Positions 48,387-59,823 of a stretch of 64,000 nt of DNA are shown here, one piece after another. This DNA comes from Umbelopsis ramanniana AG. Lineage: Eukaryota; Mucoromycota; Umbelopsidomycetes; Umbelopsidales; Umbelopsidaceae. Under the pieces are notes generated by a model. It ran no database searches and was not told the origin of the DNA. It worked only from the letters and a program-made list of their open reading frames with translations. The stretch lies in the NCBI RefSeq assembly GCF_025399195.1, contig NW_026252152.1, positions 1 through 64,000 of the forward strand. The letters are read 5' to 3'. Position 1 is the first letter of the stretch, and every line of letters begins with the position of its first letter. The position numbers and the translations under genes are program-made.

Positions 48387-49557
48387 TTACCAACCACGCT
48401 TGGCCATCTTTTGGTCTTCAGTAAGCTCATCAAGGTTGATACCAACCATAGCCTCACCCAAATCCTCAGAGACCTCAGCGAGGACCTTGGCGTCATTGAA
48501 GTGAGTGACGGCTTGGACGATAGCCTTTGCGCGCTTGGCGGGATCGCCAGACTTGAAGATACCAGAACCAACGAAGACACCATCACAGCCCAATTGCTAA
48601 AGGAGAAACATACAATTAGTCACTGACAACACTTTGGAAAGGTATATGCAAACTTTCATGCCAAACTTACCATCATGAGAGCAGCATCGGCGGGGGTGGC
48701 AACACCACCAGCAGCGAAGTTAACAACGGGAAGACGGCCCAACTTGGCGGTTTCCTTGAGGAGGTTGTAAGGAGCCTGGAGATCCTTAGCATAAGCATAA
48801 AGTTCCTCATCAGACATGCTGGCAGCACGACGGATCTCGGCGTTGACGGTACGGATGTGACGGACAGCCTCAACAACGTTACCAGTACCAGCCTCACCCT
48901 TGGTACGGATGAAAGCAGCACCTTCGCTGATACGGCGGAGAGCCTCACCGAGGTTCTTGGCACCGCAAACGTAAGGGACCTTGAAGTTGTGCTTGTTGAT
49001 GTGGTTGGCTTCATCAGCGGGGGTAAGAACCTCAGACTCGTCAATGTAATCAACGCCAATGGATTCGATGATCTGGGCCTCGACAAAGTGACCAATGCGG
49101 ACCTTGGCCATGACGGGGATAGTGACAGCTTCAATGATTTCCTTGATCATCTTAGGGTCAGACATACGGGCAACGCCACCTGTAAATGACGAAGAAAGGA
49201 AAAAAAAATTATTAGAAACCATCGGTTTCGGATCGACAATTGCTCCTTCGCCAGTCCAACTTACCGTTCTTGCGGATATCAGCGGGGACACGCTCAAGAG
49301 CCATGACGGCGCAAGCACCGGCTTCCTCAGCAATGATAGCTTGTTCAGCGTTGATAACGTCCATGATAACACCGCCCTATTATCGAATGCAATCTCGATC
49401 AGCCGTCAAGTAAAAAGGCAAATGCCCGGGGTAACGTGTAACTTACCTTCAACATTTGAGCAAGGCCAGCCTTGACACTGTATGAGGCTTGTTTGGAGTC
49501 GTTTTGAGAGCCGGCATTACCGTGCAAATTGACAGGAGTAGAGAATTCAGCAGACAT
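48387..49557 (-). CDS. Pyridoxal 5'-phosphate synthase lyase subunit PDX1/SNZ
   Basis: It makes vitamin B6 (PLP) from ribose 5-phosphate, glyceraldehyde 3-phosphate and ammonia supplied by a PDX2 glutaminase. It is a (beta/alpha)8 barrel with [18 protein letters not shown], the first catalytic Lys in [15 protein letters not shown], the second in [11 protein letters not shown], and the phosphate-binding [13 protein letters not shown] and [14 protein letters not shown]. It ends MAKRGW. Three short introns occur. Codon use is strongly biased (for example ACC, GCC, AAG), like ERG6, suggesting high expression. In yeast SNZ genes are paired with SNO glutaminase genes. No such partner is found in the adjacent 1.3 kb here. 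Confidence 0.95.
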
Positions 49558-50871
49558 TTTCTGATGTGTGAGAGGTAAGAAGACAATCGTGGAGGAGGAA
49601 ATTTTTTGAGTTTTTATTTATTGCTGAGTGACTCACAAAAGCGTGAGAAGACAAATCGGCCATTGGTTGGGCAGTTTGCTTCCCAGCTTGGCTTCAATTG
49701 ACTTGCAGTGAAATTTCCCAAAGTTTCGCTCATTACTCTAGCGAGCATTAAGAGCTCGTTAAGAGAAACGCAGATAGCATGTGTTTGTGATATGATCTAT
49801 GAAGGGAGGGTTGGAATCCGGACCTTGGGGTACCCTGACTGTTTTTTCTTATTTGCACTTGACATGAGATGTACGGATTCGGCTGCTATTTTTTCCGGTC
49901 AAAAATACCGTGTATATTTCAAAGTAGCTTTTTCATATTCTGGTCTTTGTAACCACCTCTGTTGCCGTTGACGCTGGTGCCATATAGATTGCTCAGCATG
50001 GATCGCTCTCACGATCCAGGTGGTGGAGATGTGCGCCTTTTGAAAAGAGACTCTCACCGATGACTAATGCCTGCTTTTAGCAACGTTTGTTTGTGTTCAG
50101 TGACCATGATATAAAACCAATTGAGATCCTGCCTCGAAAATGCGCTCTTTCAATGGTGCAACTTGCTTCACTGTATCCTTATCAGCTGAAAACCGATTGA
50201 TCGCGGAGAATGATTTTGTTCAGTGACCAAGGATGAGCAGCAGTAGATACACAGAGACTGCGGTACTAACTGCTATTCACCGATCTGCGAGTGGGCCGAC
50301 TAAAAGGTGGGTATGCGTAGATACTAAACAATTCATGTTCTAAATATCGTATATGGACCATCCAAATTGGAAGCCACTTTATATCATCTCTCAGCGCACA
50401 ACTGTAGCGAAACTGTTATACTTACGTCAACACTACACATAAATCGTGCACGATGATGAATCGTCAACTTGTGAACGTCTATGAGGGAGATCTAGAGGTG
50501 CCAAAAGTCGAACTTGCTTTTATATAACTTTCAATGGCTGAGGAGTTTTATTTCTACAGGGTTCGGAGACCCTTCGGACTGGTTGCACTGAAATGAATCT
50601 CTGACGAGTTTTAACTTATACATGCGCTACATTAAGGATCCCCCATTCAATATATGATTTTCGCAGGCCAAAATATCTTATATTATTAGTAACCTATTTC
50701 GGATGGATTTGATTTATATAATGATGCATTTGAAGCAAGTGGAGAGGTTTTGAGCACGCTACTGATTATTTGGCGGCAAATGCCATTACAGCGTTGAAAA
50801 TTTTATGTTCCGACGTAGCCTGTGGACGTGCATTTGCTCACTTTACCACACATTCTAAACAGCTTTGGTAC
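49558..50871. other. Divergent intergenic region, PDX1 / AVL9
   Basis: These 1314 bases hold both promoters. An open stretch at 49708-49971 shows no similarity. No PDX2-like gene, tRNA or repeat is recognised. Confidence 0.5.
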
Positions 50872-53800
50872 ATGACTGAACAAGGACCTCGTAGATCCTT
50901 GGACCAGAACAAGGATGCTCAGATTGCAGCCGTTTTGGTAGTAGGATTTCACCATGCTTATGGCCCTATCTTGGAGTTTTGCTATCCGCCACTTCCCCAG
51001 CGTCAGGGTCAGGATCCCCAAACCACACTAGAGAAGATAGAGCTGCCTGAGGAATGGAGTTTTCTTCCATTCTTGGCCCTTCCAGGTAAGGAATGGGACA
51101 CGATAGGAATATAAGGTACCGTATTGTCTTACTGAGCGCTGGTATCTTACATCATTATAGACGGCGCACACCAAAAGGACGAAGACTTTTCTTATTTTCA
51201 TCTGCCACCCGTCGCTGGTTGGGAGGTTGCTGAGACAACTTTGTTTGGAATATCGTGTAATCGACAGATAGCATCTAATGTATGTCGCTATTTATTTGTT
51301 TGTATCAAAGCTATCTATACTCATCATGGTTCTACAGGATTTACTGGTGAAATCGTCTGATGTCACTCGCTCCATCGTTCAGAAGGCGGTTGTGGTTTTG
51401 GCGCGACAACCCATTTTTGGTCCTATTAGGCAGAAACTCGCCGTCATTACCGCTGCCTGGTTCAATGAGAAGGACTTTACCAAGCTTGATATACTATATG
51501 TACGTACACTCCTTCAACTAATTGCTTTTCGTTGATCCCCGCTGTTAGAGTTATACTCAACGTTTATTACTTGTCAGAACTTTTATGACAACCTTAATTT
51601 AACACATATTGGACCTATTGACGACCCTACCTTGTATATGGGTAAGAACAATCTCGGAATTATTGTTGTGGTGGGTTTCACCTTTATATTGATCCTTTTG
51701 TCGTCCAGGAACATCGCTTCGAGAGCTATGCCAAAAATTTCGATCCAAGACTTTGACTTTGATAAAATTGCTTCTACTTGAGAAACGGGTACGTTCATTC
51801 AGAGAGAATTCATCGTATAAGTGCAAACTGCTGACTCGTTTTATCAGATATTATTCTATGGATACCCTGTCGAGCAGCTGTGCACATTCCAATATTCTCT
51901 CATTTCGTTAATACCAGGTATATGCCATGTTCTTATGACAGGCTTACGTTTTTGCTGGTATTGAGTAACCCTCCTTCCATAGGACTTTTGAGGACTCTTC
52001 AAGACTCAGGTGACCCATCATTAGACACCTCAACGGAGAACTTGGAAGTGACGGAAGCCAAGATCCTCTCAAACGGAAATAAAGCAAGTCTTTTGAAATA
52101 CATGGGGCTTCCACTGCATTTATTTGGAAAGGTATGCGATATTTCGTGCTCAAGACTGGACTTGCATTTTGATATTGACAGGCTTTACCAGGGCTCATTC
52201 TTTCAACCGTACCTACCTCTACAACAAATTGATATGCTCTCTGACAAAGATACTCATTCGTATCTAGTTGGCACTACCAATCAACTCTTTTTTCATCAAA
52301 AGACAGAGATCAATTTTGATGTGCTCGTCCATGTAAGTTACGTTGCATATATCTAAAAGCAGATTGGCAACAACTCAATCATATGTTGTATATGTAGGTG
52401 GAAAATGGAACACTTGAGTTTTTTGACCCACAATTAGCGTCCCTTGTAAGCCATACAACGGCTGATCGACGGTGGATGGATAAACTCACTAAAGTCATTA
52501 ATGCCACTTGGGATCCAGCAGGTAACTGACATTGCAATGGCTAATTCCCGTCGTAGCACATGATTGAACCTTGGTTTCACCTACAGACCCCACTAGACCT
52601 ATACAAAATACGTACCTGGGATCGGATGATTATTTAAGAGCACGCTTTGAAGAGTATATTATGTCACTTCTATCCAGCGTCAAGTATGCACAGGCATTTG
52701 ATCCTAAGAACGCCTTCAAAAGCGAAAGTACTATGGATGAGATCATGAGAGATGAAGAAAAAGGTAGGTTTTCATGATGCACAGGCGCCGCCCGAGGATC
52801 AAAGTCTTATGTTTATTTCCATACGATAGAAAAGAATTACTTGCTTGACTATGGAATGAATTGGGTCAATGCGTGGAGAAAGACAAACAATTACCAACTC
52901 TGGGATGAGTTCACGGATCACGAGATATACGAAATAGTGGAGCCAGGGTATGTATCTATAACAAATGATGTGAGTAAACTGTTTTGTAACGTTATTCCCA
53001 TAAGGCACCCCGGACAAGGCAACATGTCACTAGGTGATTTACAGAATTCATTGTCAAAGTAAGTGATTTTTTCTAATCCATCGTTCAATCGAACATGGAA
53101 AAGGTAGCTGGTTCCAAACTGGCGCAAGTGGCTATGGAGCATTAATTTTACAACTTGCATAGTCGCATAAGAGACATGAGAATTCGACAAAATCTATCAC
53201 CGCTGCGGCAGTCGCTGACAAAGGCTGTGTCGACCGGAGGATCGAATATATCGCGGGCTGTATCTAGTGGCGGAATCCGTTTAATGCGAGGGGTGGATGC
53301 ATTGTGGACCGAGTTTGAAAAAGGTATGCAGGAAGACCCTGAGCACATTCCATCAGACTCGGCGTCAGGACGGAGTGCTTCATCGACGTCGTCTATCCCA
53401 GGTATTGCCGCTTGAAAAAAAGTTATGAATGTTTGGATTTGAATCAGAGTGCTTACAATACAATAATAGACGACCAAAAAAAAGGGAGGCAGGGGTACCC
53501 ACCTGCAGCCCAGCCCAGAAAGTCTCCAGCCTCTGAAAGCTCGTCAGATATGAGCCCTTTTCTCGAGTCGACATCACAGCAAGCCGGCCGCTTATTCACT
53601 AACGTGTCTTCTTTCTTATCCCGCAAACAGAAGGAAATTTCAAAAGCGATGGAGGTAATTTTTTTGCAGCACCTAGAACATAGAATAAGGCGAACTGTCT
53701 ATGGGCTATAAAACTAATACTTTACGTCCAAGGAATCCATGGCTCAAGCTGAAAAACGTAGAGAGGCAAGATCGGAGGTAACAAATGCTCAGCCCCATAA

Positions 53801-53996
53801 AAATGCTATTGTTGGCAATGAGCCTGCCGTACCAGCGACCTATCCACCGCCACAAACGAATGCGCATAAGCCTTCTATCAAAACAAATCGATCTGGACAA
53901 CAAGGAATAAGCAGTAGCCTTAGTTCATCTGTAGACAGTCTCGGCAAGAAGAGTGAAGCAAACAATGTTCAAAATAATAGCCTTCGATATGACTAG
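50872..53996 (+). CDS. AVL9: AVL9 family late secretory pathway protein (DENN-like)
   Basis: Avl9 is a DENN-superfamily protein involved in exocytic traffic from the Golgi. The start is the ATG at 50872 (MTEQGPRRSLDQ); the frame stays open upstream but without better support. Diagnostic segments are VVGFHHAYGPILEFCYPPL, FLPFLALP joined to DGAHQKDEDFSYFHLPP, SCNRQIAS, VVVLARQPIFGPIRQKLAVI and LLEKRILFYGYPVEQLCTFQYSL. About eleven short introns split it. The C-terminal 250 residues are Ser/Pro-rich and poorly conserved, ending NNSLRYD. The membrane-traffic role is from family knowledge. The last three exon joins are less certain. Confidence 0.88.
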
Positions 53997-54400
53997 ACAA
54001 TCATGTATGTTTCAGTACCAAGCACACCACCAAAGTAATATATTTGTCCATTTCTTTTTAAAAATATCAACATTGTCTTAGCCCATGCCAAAATGGGATT
54101 GTATACACAAACTATCAAAAGTGCGTTGTCATGACAGCTTCATCCGATGCGACGGATGGAATGACATAAGGTTCTGTGATACTGTTTTCTGTATTCATTT
54201 CTATCAGGCTGGTAGAGCAATAAGCCAAGGGCTTTAGTTTAAAAGGGTTTGTTCTCGGAAATCCCGGTATAGCTTTGGGGGGCTTGGAGCTCAGAGGTGT
54301 AAATATGGAAACCGCATTTGTGGCGGAACCAGTGTGTTCGACTAGTATATGAGTGCCGTTCTTCCAGCAACTCCCAGAAAATCATTGCGCTCTACTTGAT
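53997..54400. other. Intergenic, AVL9 3' side / KNH-repeat gene promoter
   Basis: These 404 bases between two same-strand genes contain no gene or repeat that I can recognise. Confidence 0.5.
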
Positions 54401-57221
54401 ATGAATCGACTATCGAGTTTTCTCGTTTTACTGCTCGCCCTGGCCACGTTATGTGCAGGATTACCACTTGCAAAACGGGATCTCGACTGTAGCAACTCAA
54501 ACGGTATAAAGAATTTTTCAAAAAGTGACACAGTGGTTTTTGATCAGTCATTAACGTGTTAACCGAGAAATTAGAGTGTATCGATTACGATAACTTATAT
54601 CATGGAGATTCGTATGCCACAGAATATAGCCACGAAAAGTATCTTCGTATCATCACACCAAATTCGGGAACTGTGTGGCAAGCTGACAGCTATCAATCCG
54701 TGACCTGGGCTTTCGATGGCAGCGGTATGAGCATGTCTTATTATAATAATAATATGATAAGAATGGAATGACTAATGCCTAGCCTTCTTCCAAAAAATCT
54801 TCAGCTCATCTAGGATATGGTGAAACTGTCAATGTCATTTTGCTCGCCGTTGATAACAATGGACACTGGAAGAAGGTTGATACTCTACAGCCAGGCACCA
54901 CTGGTAGTGGAATTTCCAACTATCATGTCCGAAAAGACCTTGGCAAGGCTCATGCTTACAAGGTTGTTTTGGAAATCGAAAAAGTACATTTCTCCATCGA
55001 AAGCGAGCCATTCAGAATCAAGAGTATCTCTGGACATTCTAACGAAGGCAATTCTTATGATGAAGACTCTTACAGCCATAACGACAAAAGCTATCTTCGT
55101 CCCATCACTCCAAACTCCCAAACTGTTTGGGATGCCGACAGTTATCAATCTGCCACATGGTCTTATGATGGAAGCTGTAAGTAAACTACTATAGCATTGC
55201 AATATTACTGTAAGTTTAACCATAGAACTTTCTACAGCCAACCTTGGTTATGGAGAAACTGTCGAAGTATTCCTTTTCGCCCGCCAGTCAGATGGATCAT
55301 GGAAGAAGGTCGATGAGCTTCCATCTGCCACAACTGGAAGCGGGATCTCAAACTACCATGTTCGAAAGGATCTTGGAAAAGCTTCAGCATACATTGTTGT
55401 ACTCGTGATTGACAAAGTCCACTACCAAGTTGCCACTGAACCATTCAAGATCAAACAAATCTCTGGACATTCTAATGAAGGCGACTCTTATGATGAAGAC
55501 TCTTACAGCCACGAAGACAAAACCTATCTTCGTCCCATTACTCCAAACTCACAAACTGTTTGGGATGCCGACAGCTATCAATCTGCCACATGGTCCTATG
55601 ACGGAAGCTGTAAGTAAACTACTATATCATTGCAATATTACTGTAAGTTTAACCATAGAACTTTCTACAGCCAACCTTGGTTATGGAGAAACTGTCGAAG
55701 TATTCCTTTTCGCCCGCCAGTCAGATGGATCATGGAAGAAGGTCGATGAGCTTCCATCTGCCACAACTGGAAGCGGAATCTCAAACTACCGTGTTCGAAA
55801 GGATCTTGGTAAAGCTTCAGCATACATTGTTGTACTCGTGATTGACAAAGTCCACTACCAAGTTGCCACTGAACCATTCAAGATCAAAAAAATCTCTGGA
55901 CATTCTAACGAAGGCGATTCTTATGATGAAGACTCTTACAGCCACGAAGACAAAACCTATCTTCGTCCCATTACTCCAAACTCACAAACTGTTTGGGATG
56001 CAGACAGCTATCAATCTGCCACTTGGTCTTATGATGGAAGCTGTAAGTAAATTATTAATTCATTGAGTTGTACTGACTTATCTAATCTTCAAATTTCATA
56101 CAGCTAATCTTGGCTACGGAGAAACTGTCGAAGTATTCCTTTTCGCCCGCCAGTCAGATGGATCATGGAAGAAGGTTGACGAACTTCCATCTGCCACAAC
56201 TGGAAGCAGAATCTCAAACTACCATGTTCGAAAGGATCTTGGAAAAGCTTCGGCATACATTGTTGTACTCGTGATTGACAAAGTTCACTATCAAGTTGCT
56301 ACTGAACCATTCAAGATCAAGAGCATATCTAGTCACAGCAATGCAGATGGATCAGACCCAAATTCCTACTCACCCGACGAAAAGCAGTACCTTACATCCA
56401 TCACACCTAACTACTACACGGTATGGGACGCTGATACCGATCAGTCTGTAACCTGGAAGTATGATGGAAGCAGTAAGTGTTACAACGGCCTGATAAAGTC
56501 TACTTCCATGCCTTAACTCACATCATCACATCATAGGCAACCTTGGATATAGTGAACCAGTTTCACTCAGCCTATATGCTCGTAAAGCACCCGGAGATTG
56601 GGTGTTCGTGGAAAATCTTCCTTCAGGCACCACAGGCGGAGGAATTTCTAACTACCATGTGCGAAAAGATCTCGGAGAAGCAGACTATTATTTGGTAGTG
56701 CTTCAGATTGATAGTATTCATTATACTGTTTCAAGCGGACCGTTTGTTATCAAGAAAATCTCGGATCACCAGAATGGTGAAGACAATGATACCAATGGTA
56801 GCGATAACCAAAATAACGGAGATGACTCTTCAAAATATGTCGCCATCACAAGTCCCGATACCCAATCCGTTTGGAAAACTGGATCAGATGTGACCATAAA
56901 TTGGTCTTATGAAGAGTCTGGTAAGTCCATATCGTTCGTATTTTTCTTAAAATTGCCTTACTCACCTGAGTTTTTCAATCGTATATAGCAATCGTGAAGA
57001 GTGACGACAAAGTAAGATTGACTCTTTTCTCCTACGACACCAAGTCAAAATCCGTTAAGGAGGTTGGAGACATTGGTGAATGGGATGTTTCAACTGGATC
57101 TGCATCCTATCACGTACCAGATGATGTGGAAATCGCTGACTACTTCGTCATCGTGTTTACGTTCGAGCGTATCCAACACCGTATACACACCGAACCCTTC
57201 AAGATTGAACACGCAGAGTAG
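54401..57221 (+). CDS. Secreted protein with six tandem Kre9/KNH-like Ig domains
   Basis: This 784-residue secreted protein has a signal peptide (MNRLSSFLVLLLALATLCAG) and a possible Kex2 site (LAKR). Exons are 54401-54503, 54575-54724, 54805-55176, 55238-55609, 55671-56042, 56104-56472, 56537-56920 and 56989-57221. All introns are phase 1, so each exon can duplicate without breaking frame. Each domain starts ITPNSQTVWDADSYQS, crosses an intron after DGS, and continues NLGYGETVEVFLFAR to SNYHVRKDLGKA and FKIKSI. Domains are joined by acidic His/Ser/Asp linkers. The fold matches the Kre9/KNH-like N-terminal domain of fungal cell-wall proteins. No GPI signal is seen (ends FKIEHAE), so it is probably released or wall-associated. 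Function is inferred. Confidence 0.87.
54805..56969 (+). repeat. 433-bp tandem exon-intron repeat
   Basis: Exon starts at 54805, 55238, 55671, 56104 and 56537 are each exactly 433 bp apart. Three units have a 372-bp exon plus a 61-bp intron; the fourth has 369 plus 64. Introns 55177-55237 and 55610-55670 differ at one position by eye, so copies two and three arose by recent duplication of exon plus intron. The outer units have diverged more. The end coordinate marks where the fifth 433-bp unit would finish; the last exon pair breaks the period (452 bp). Confidence 0.85.
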
Positions 57222-57887
57222 TTTGAATTTGATTCTAGTAGATCAATGTAATTTTGTTTTTTTTTGCAGTGTAACACATTGTTCTGATGTATCCCGAGTA
57301 TGAAACATCATCTCGACCGTTGTAGCATATATTTCATTTATAAACATTTTTGCTCGCAGAAGTCAGTTAAGTGTGTGCTTTAATCTAAGTGTTGAGCTAT
57401 GTCTTAGTATACAGCCAACTTTCTGATGATATCATTGTTGGCCAATTGTTCTGGCCATGTGCAGTAAAAGAAGAACGCTATGTTCATAGATAAGAAAAAG
57501 CAAGTGAGTGTTTTGATCCTACCATGCACACTGCGCGTGCCTCGCCGCCAAATTCTACACGAAGCGGGCTCATTTCATGGCCGATCAGCATGCTGTATAG
57601 CAAAACCAACTGGTAATCACATGCTTATGTACATCCCTCTGCATGATTCTAACGACTTCTGTGCTTAAGAAAATCTGGTCCGGTGCCGCCGCCATCAAGT
57701 GAATAATGTACTCCTATTGTTATTATGGTTGGATTTTCAAATCATATTCATGTTTTGATTGTTTAGAAAGTTGTTTTCTTTTCCTCATAAATACATGCTA
57801 CATGTACAATATGAGTCGGTAAATTACATCAATGGCATTCTAGGGTATAAGTGCTATTATTACAAACAAAAAGTGGTCGTCTAAAAA
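57222..57887. other. Convergent intergenic region
   Basis: These 666 bases lie between the stops of the KNH-repeat gene (+) and the F-box gene (-). The open stretch at 57480-57668 is unsupported. Nothing else is recognised. Confidence 0.5.
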
Positions 57888-58733
57888 CTATTCAAAAACA
57901 CTAAACATGTCTTCGGAGTTGTCATTCACATTGTTTGGCCTTCCAGCAGCTTCCAAGACGTGGACATCACTGACAAAAGGAGGTAACCGACGAAGTCCAC
58001 AGTTTGTACATTTATCAATGCATTGATAACAGTATTCCTCTGGTTCGCCACAAGCCCAACATTTTGCGCCTTTCCTGATGATACGACGACACTCCACAGG
58101 TGACTTCACCTGCCTATTGTTCTCTTCTGCAGTGGCGTCCAAGTCATCGTCTATTATAGGCACAGGTTCTGCGGTATGAGAGCATTGTCGAATGTCCAGC
58201 TCAACTGATCCGTTGAGAGCTAATGCATTCAAGGTGGATTGAAATCTTCGCAAAGTGCGTTCTTCAATCATGTATGGGTGATAGAGTTGATATGTCTCCA
58301 ATTTGAGGGAATGTTGGGATATTTTTCCACTATTGAGGAATTCATGTAACACTTTCGTATCCGTTTCGATGGAGGTAGTGTAGCGTCGATTTCTAGCTGC
58401 AATATGGCGAAGGTTGGGGAATTTGACTATCATGACAATGGGTGATATCATTGGGTCATCAAATCCATCCATTGTGACACTTTCTACCAAGGGTCGAAGA
58501 TGATTGAGGTTGCTATCATCTCTAAATCGTCGCAGGGTGGCGTATATAGTATGTAGGTTCCTTCGATTTGGATCGAATGTGACCTTTTGCCAGATGCTAC
58601 GAATGCTGAGTAATCTTCGTCGAGCAATGCGCCCTGAGTCAGCAAGAGCAAAAATGGTGAGAATGTCGAGGTCAGAGCATATCTGTATTAGAAGCTCGTC
58701 CGGGAGGTATATCAATGGCGATGACTGTGACAT
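57888..58733 (-). CDS. F-box protein with C-terminal Cys-rich (zinc-binding-like) motif
   Basis: This single-exon 281-residue protein probably acts as a substrate receptor for an SCF ubiquitin ligase. The F-box is at residues 6-50 (PLIYLPDELLIQICSDLDIL to RSIWQKVTF). The middle has weak leucine-rich character. The C-terminal region has a Cys cluster, CWACGEPEEYCYQCIDKCTNC, giving repeated CX2C pairs that could bind zinc. The substrate is unknown. Mucoromycete genomes often carry such short F-box proteins with Cys-rich ends, but the specific subfamily is not identified. Confidence 0.8.
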   Translation of the reverse strand: MSQSSPLIYLPDELLIQICSDLDILTIFALADSGRIARRRLLSIRSIWQKVTFDPNRRNLHTIYATLRRFRDDSNLNHLRPLVESVTMDGFDDPMISPIVMIVKFPNLRHIAARNRRYTTSIETDTKVLHEFLNSGKISQHSLKLETYQLYHPYMIEERTLRRFQSTLNALALNGSVELDIRQCSHTAEPVPIIDDDLDATAEENNRQVKSPVECRRIIRKGAKCWACGEPEEYCYQCIDKCTNCGLRRLPPFVSDVHVLEAAGRPNNVNDNSEDMFSVFE

Positions 58734-59823
58734 GATATTATTAATATTGAATTGGTTGAAGACGTTGGTAATAAGAAAAGATAATGTACAAACTCTATCG
58801 AAAAAATCAAAGAATATAATTTTTTCCTTCTTTCTTTTTTGGGAGACAGCGAGTGGATATCTTTTGTGGGAGTTAAGGTTGCCTCAACATGAGAAACGTT
58901 CACCGCCGAATCCTGACATTGAGCATTACCGAAATGTCTATTATGACCTTTGACAGCGAGCGGTCAGTATGACTATACAACAATGACATATGAGTATTTT
59001 AGTTTTTTGTCCCTGGGTGGCAAGACTATTTCAGTATGAGCTAAAGCCATAACAATGACCATGACCTGCAACATGGTGGATTCCTTGTGGACATACATAT
59101 TAGCCAGTATAGGCGTCTTGCATAGTTTTGCCAAACGAACGATTTCTCTAGAACCGTCGGCCAATCCATTCAAATATGGATAGGTGTGTGGACCACCACA
59201 CCTGTCACGCGTCCCTCGTACATGAGTTCTAACTCTCCTCTCAATGTGTATGTATATATTTTTATCATCTTTGCCAAGATTACTGCTTCACCAAAGTTAT
59301 CATGAAGCCGAGTCCTATACAATCGGGGGCTTGCTGAGCTGGTCGTTTTTGAAACTAGCTTTGCCTCTTTGTTTGCCGAAAGACGGTTTGCTCATCGAAA
59401 AGTTCAAGAGACCACGGTTTGTGCCTTTTTGTTTATGACCCTATTGCAGTTGACCTTTGCTTTCCCATCTTCTCGTTAGCCGCACTGTGGCCTCAACTAC
59501 CCCTAATACTAGAAACCACTACCCCCCCTTTTCGCTTCACCTGGATTTTTTTTCTTCTTACTTTGCAAAACCAATATTATTTTTCAACACGTTTTTATTG
59601 TGTGTTGGTCCCGCTATAATCGTCGTTAATTGAATCGCCACATCCTCTTCTATCCCACCTGCTTCCTTGCACATAAGACCTTTCCCTTTTTTGAACTCTC
59701 TCTCTCTTTCTCTTTCTTTCTATTTTTCGTGATCGCAGGTGTCCACTTCCATCACATCCTTTCTGTCCAACTGCATTGCAATCTCACTTGGCAGACTATA
59801 TCGTTTCATCCAGAGGAATTGTG
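58734..59823. other. Divergent intergenic region, F-box / Ste12-like
   Basis: These 1090 bases hold both promoters. The last 350 bases before the Ste12-like start are strongly pyrimidine-rich, with a CT/CTTT tract at 59696-59727, typical of a fungal 5' UTR or promoter. A short inverted repeat (AGGTGTG/CACACCT) sits near 59183-59203. Confidence 0.5.

Noticed and set aside
48673-49134. Long alternative frames on both strands of PDX1
   Set aside because: They are by-products of strong codon bias in PDX1; only the spliced frame gives the conserved barrel motifs.
58504-58953. 149-codon plus-strand frame
   Set aside because: Antisense to the F-box domain and its promoter; no similarity or coding character.
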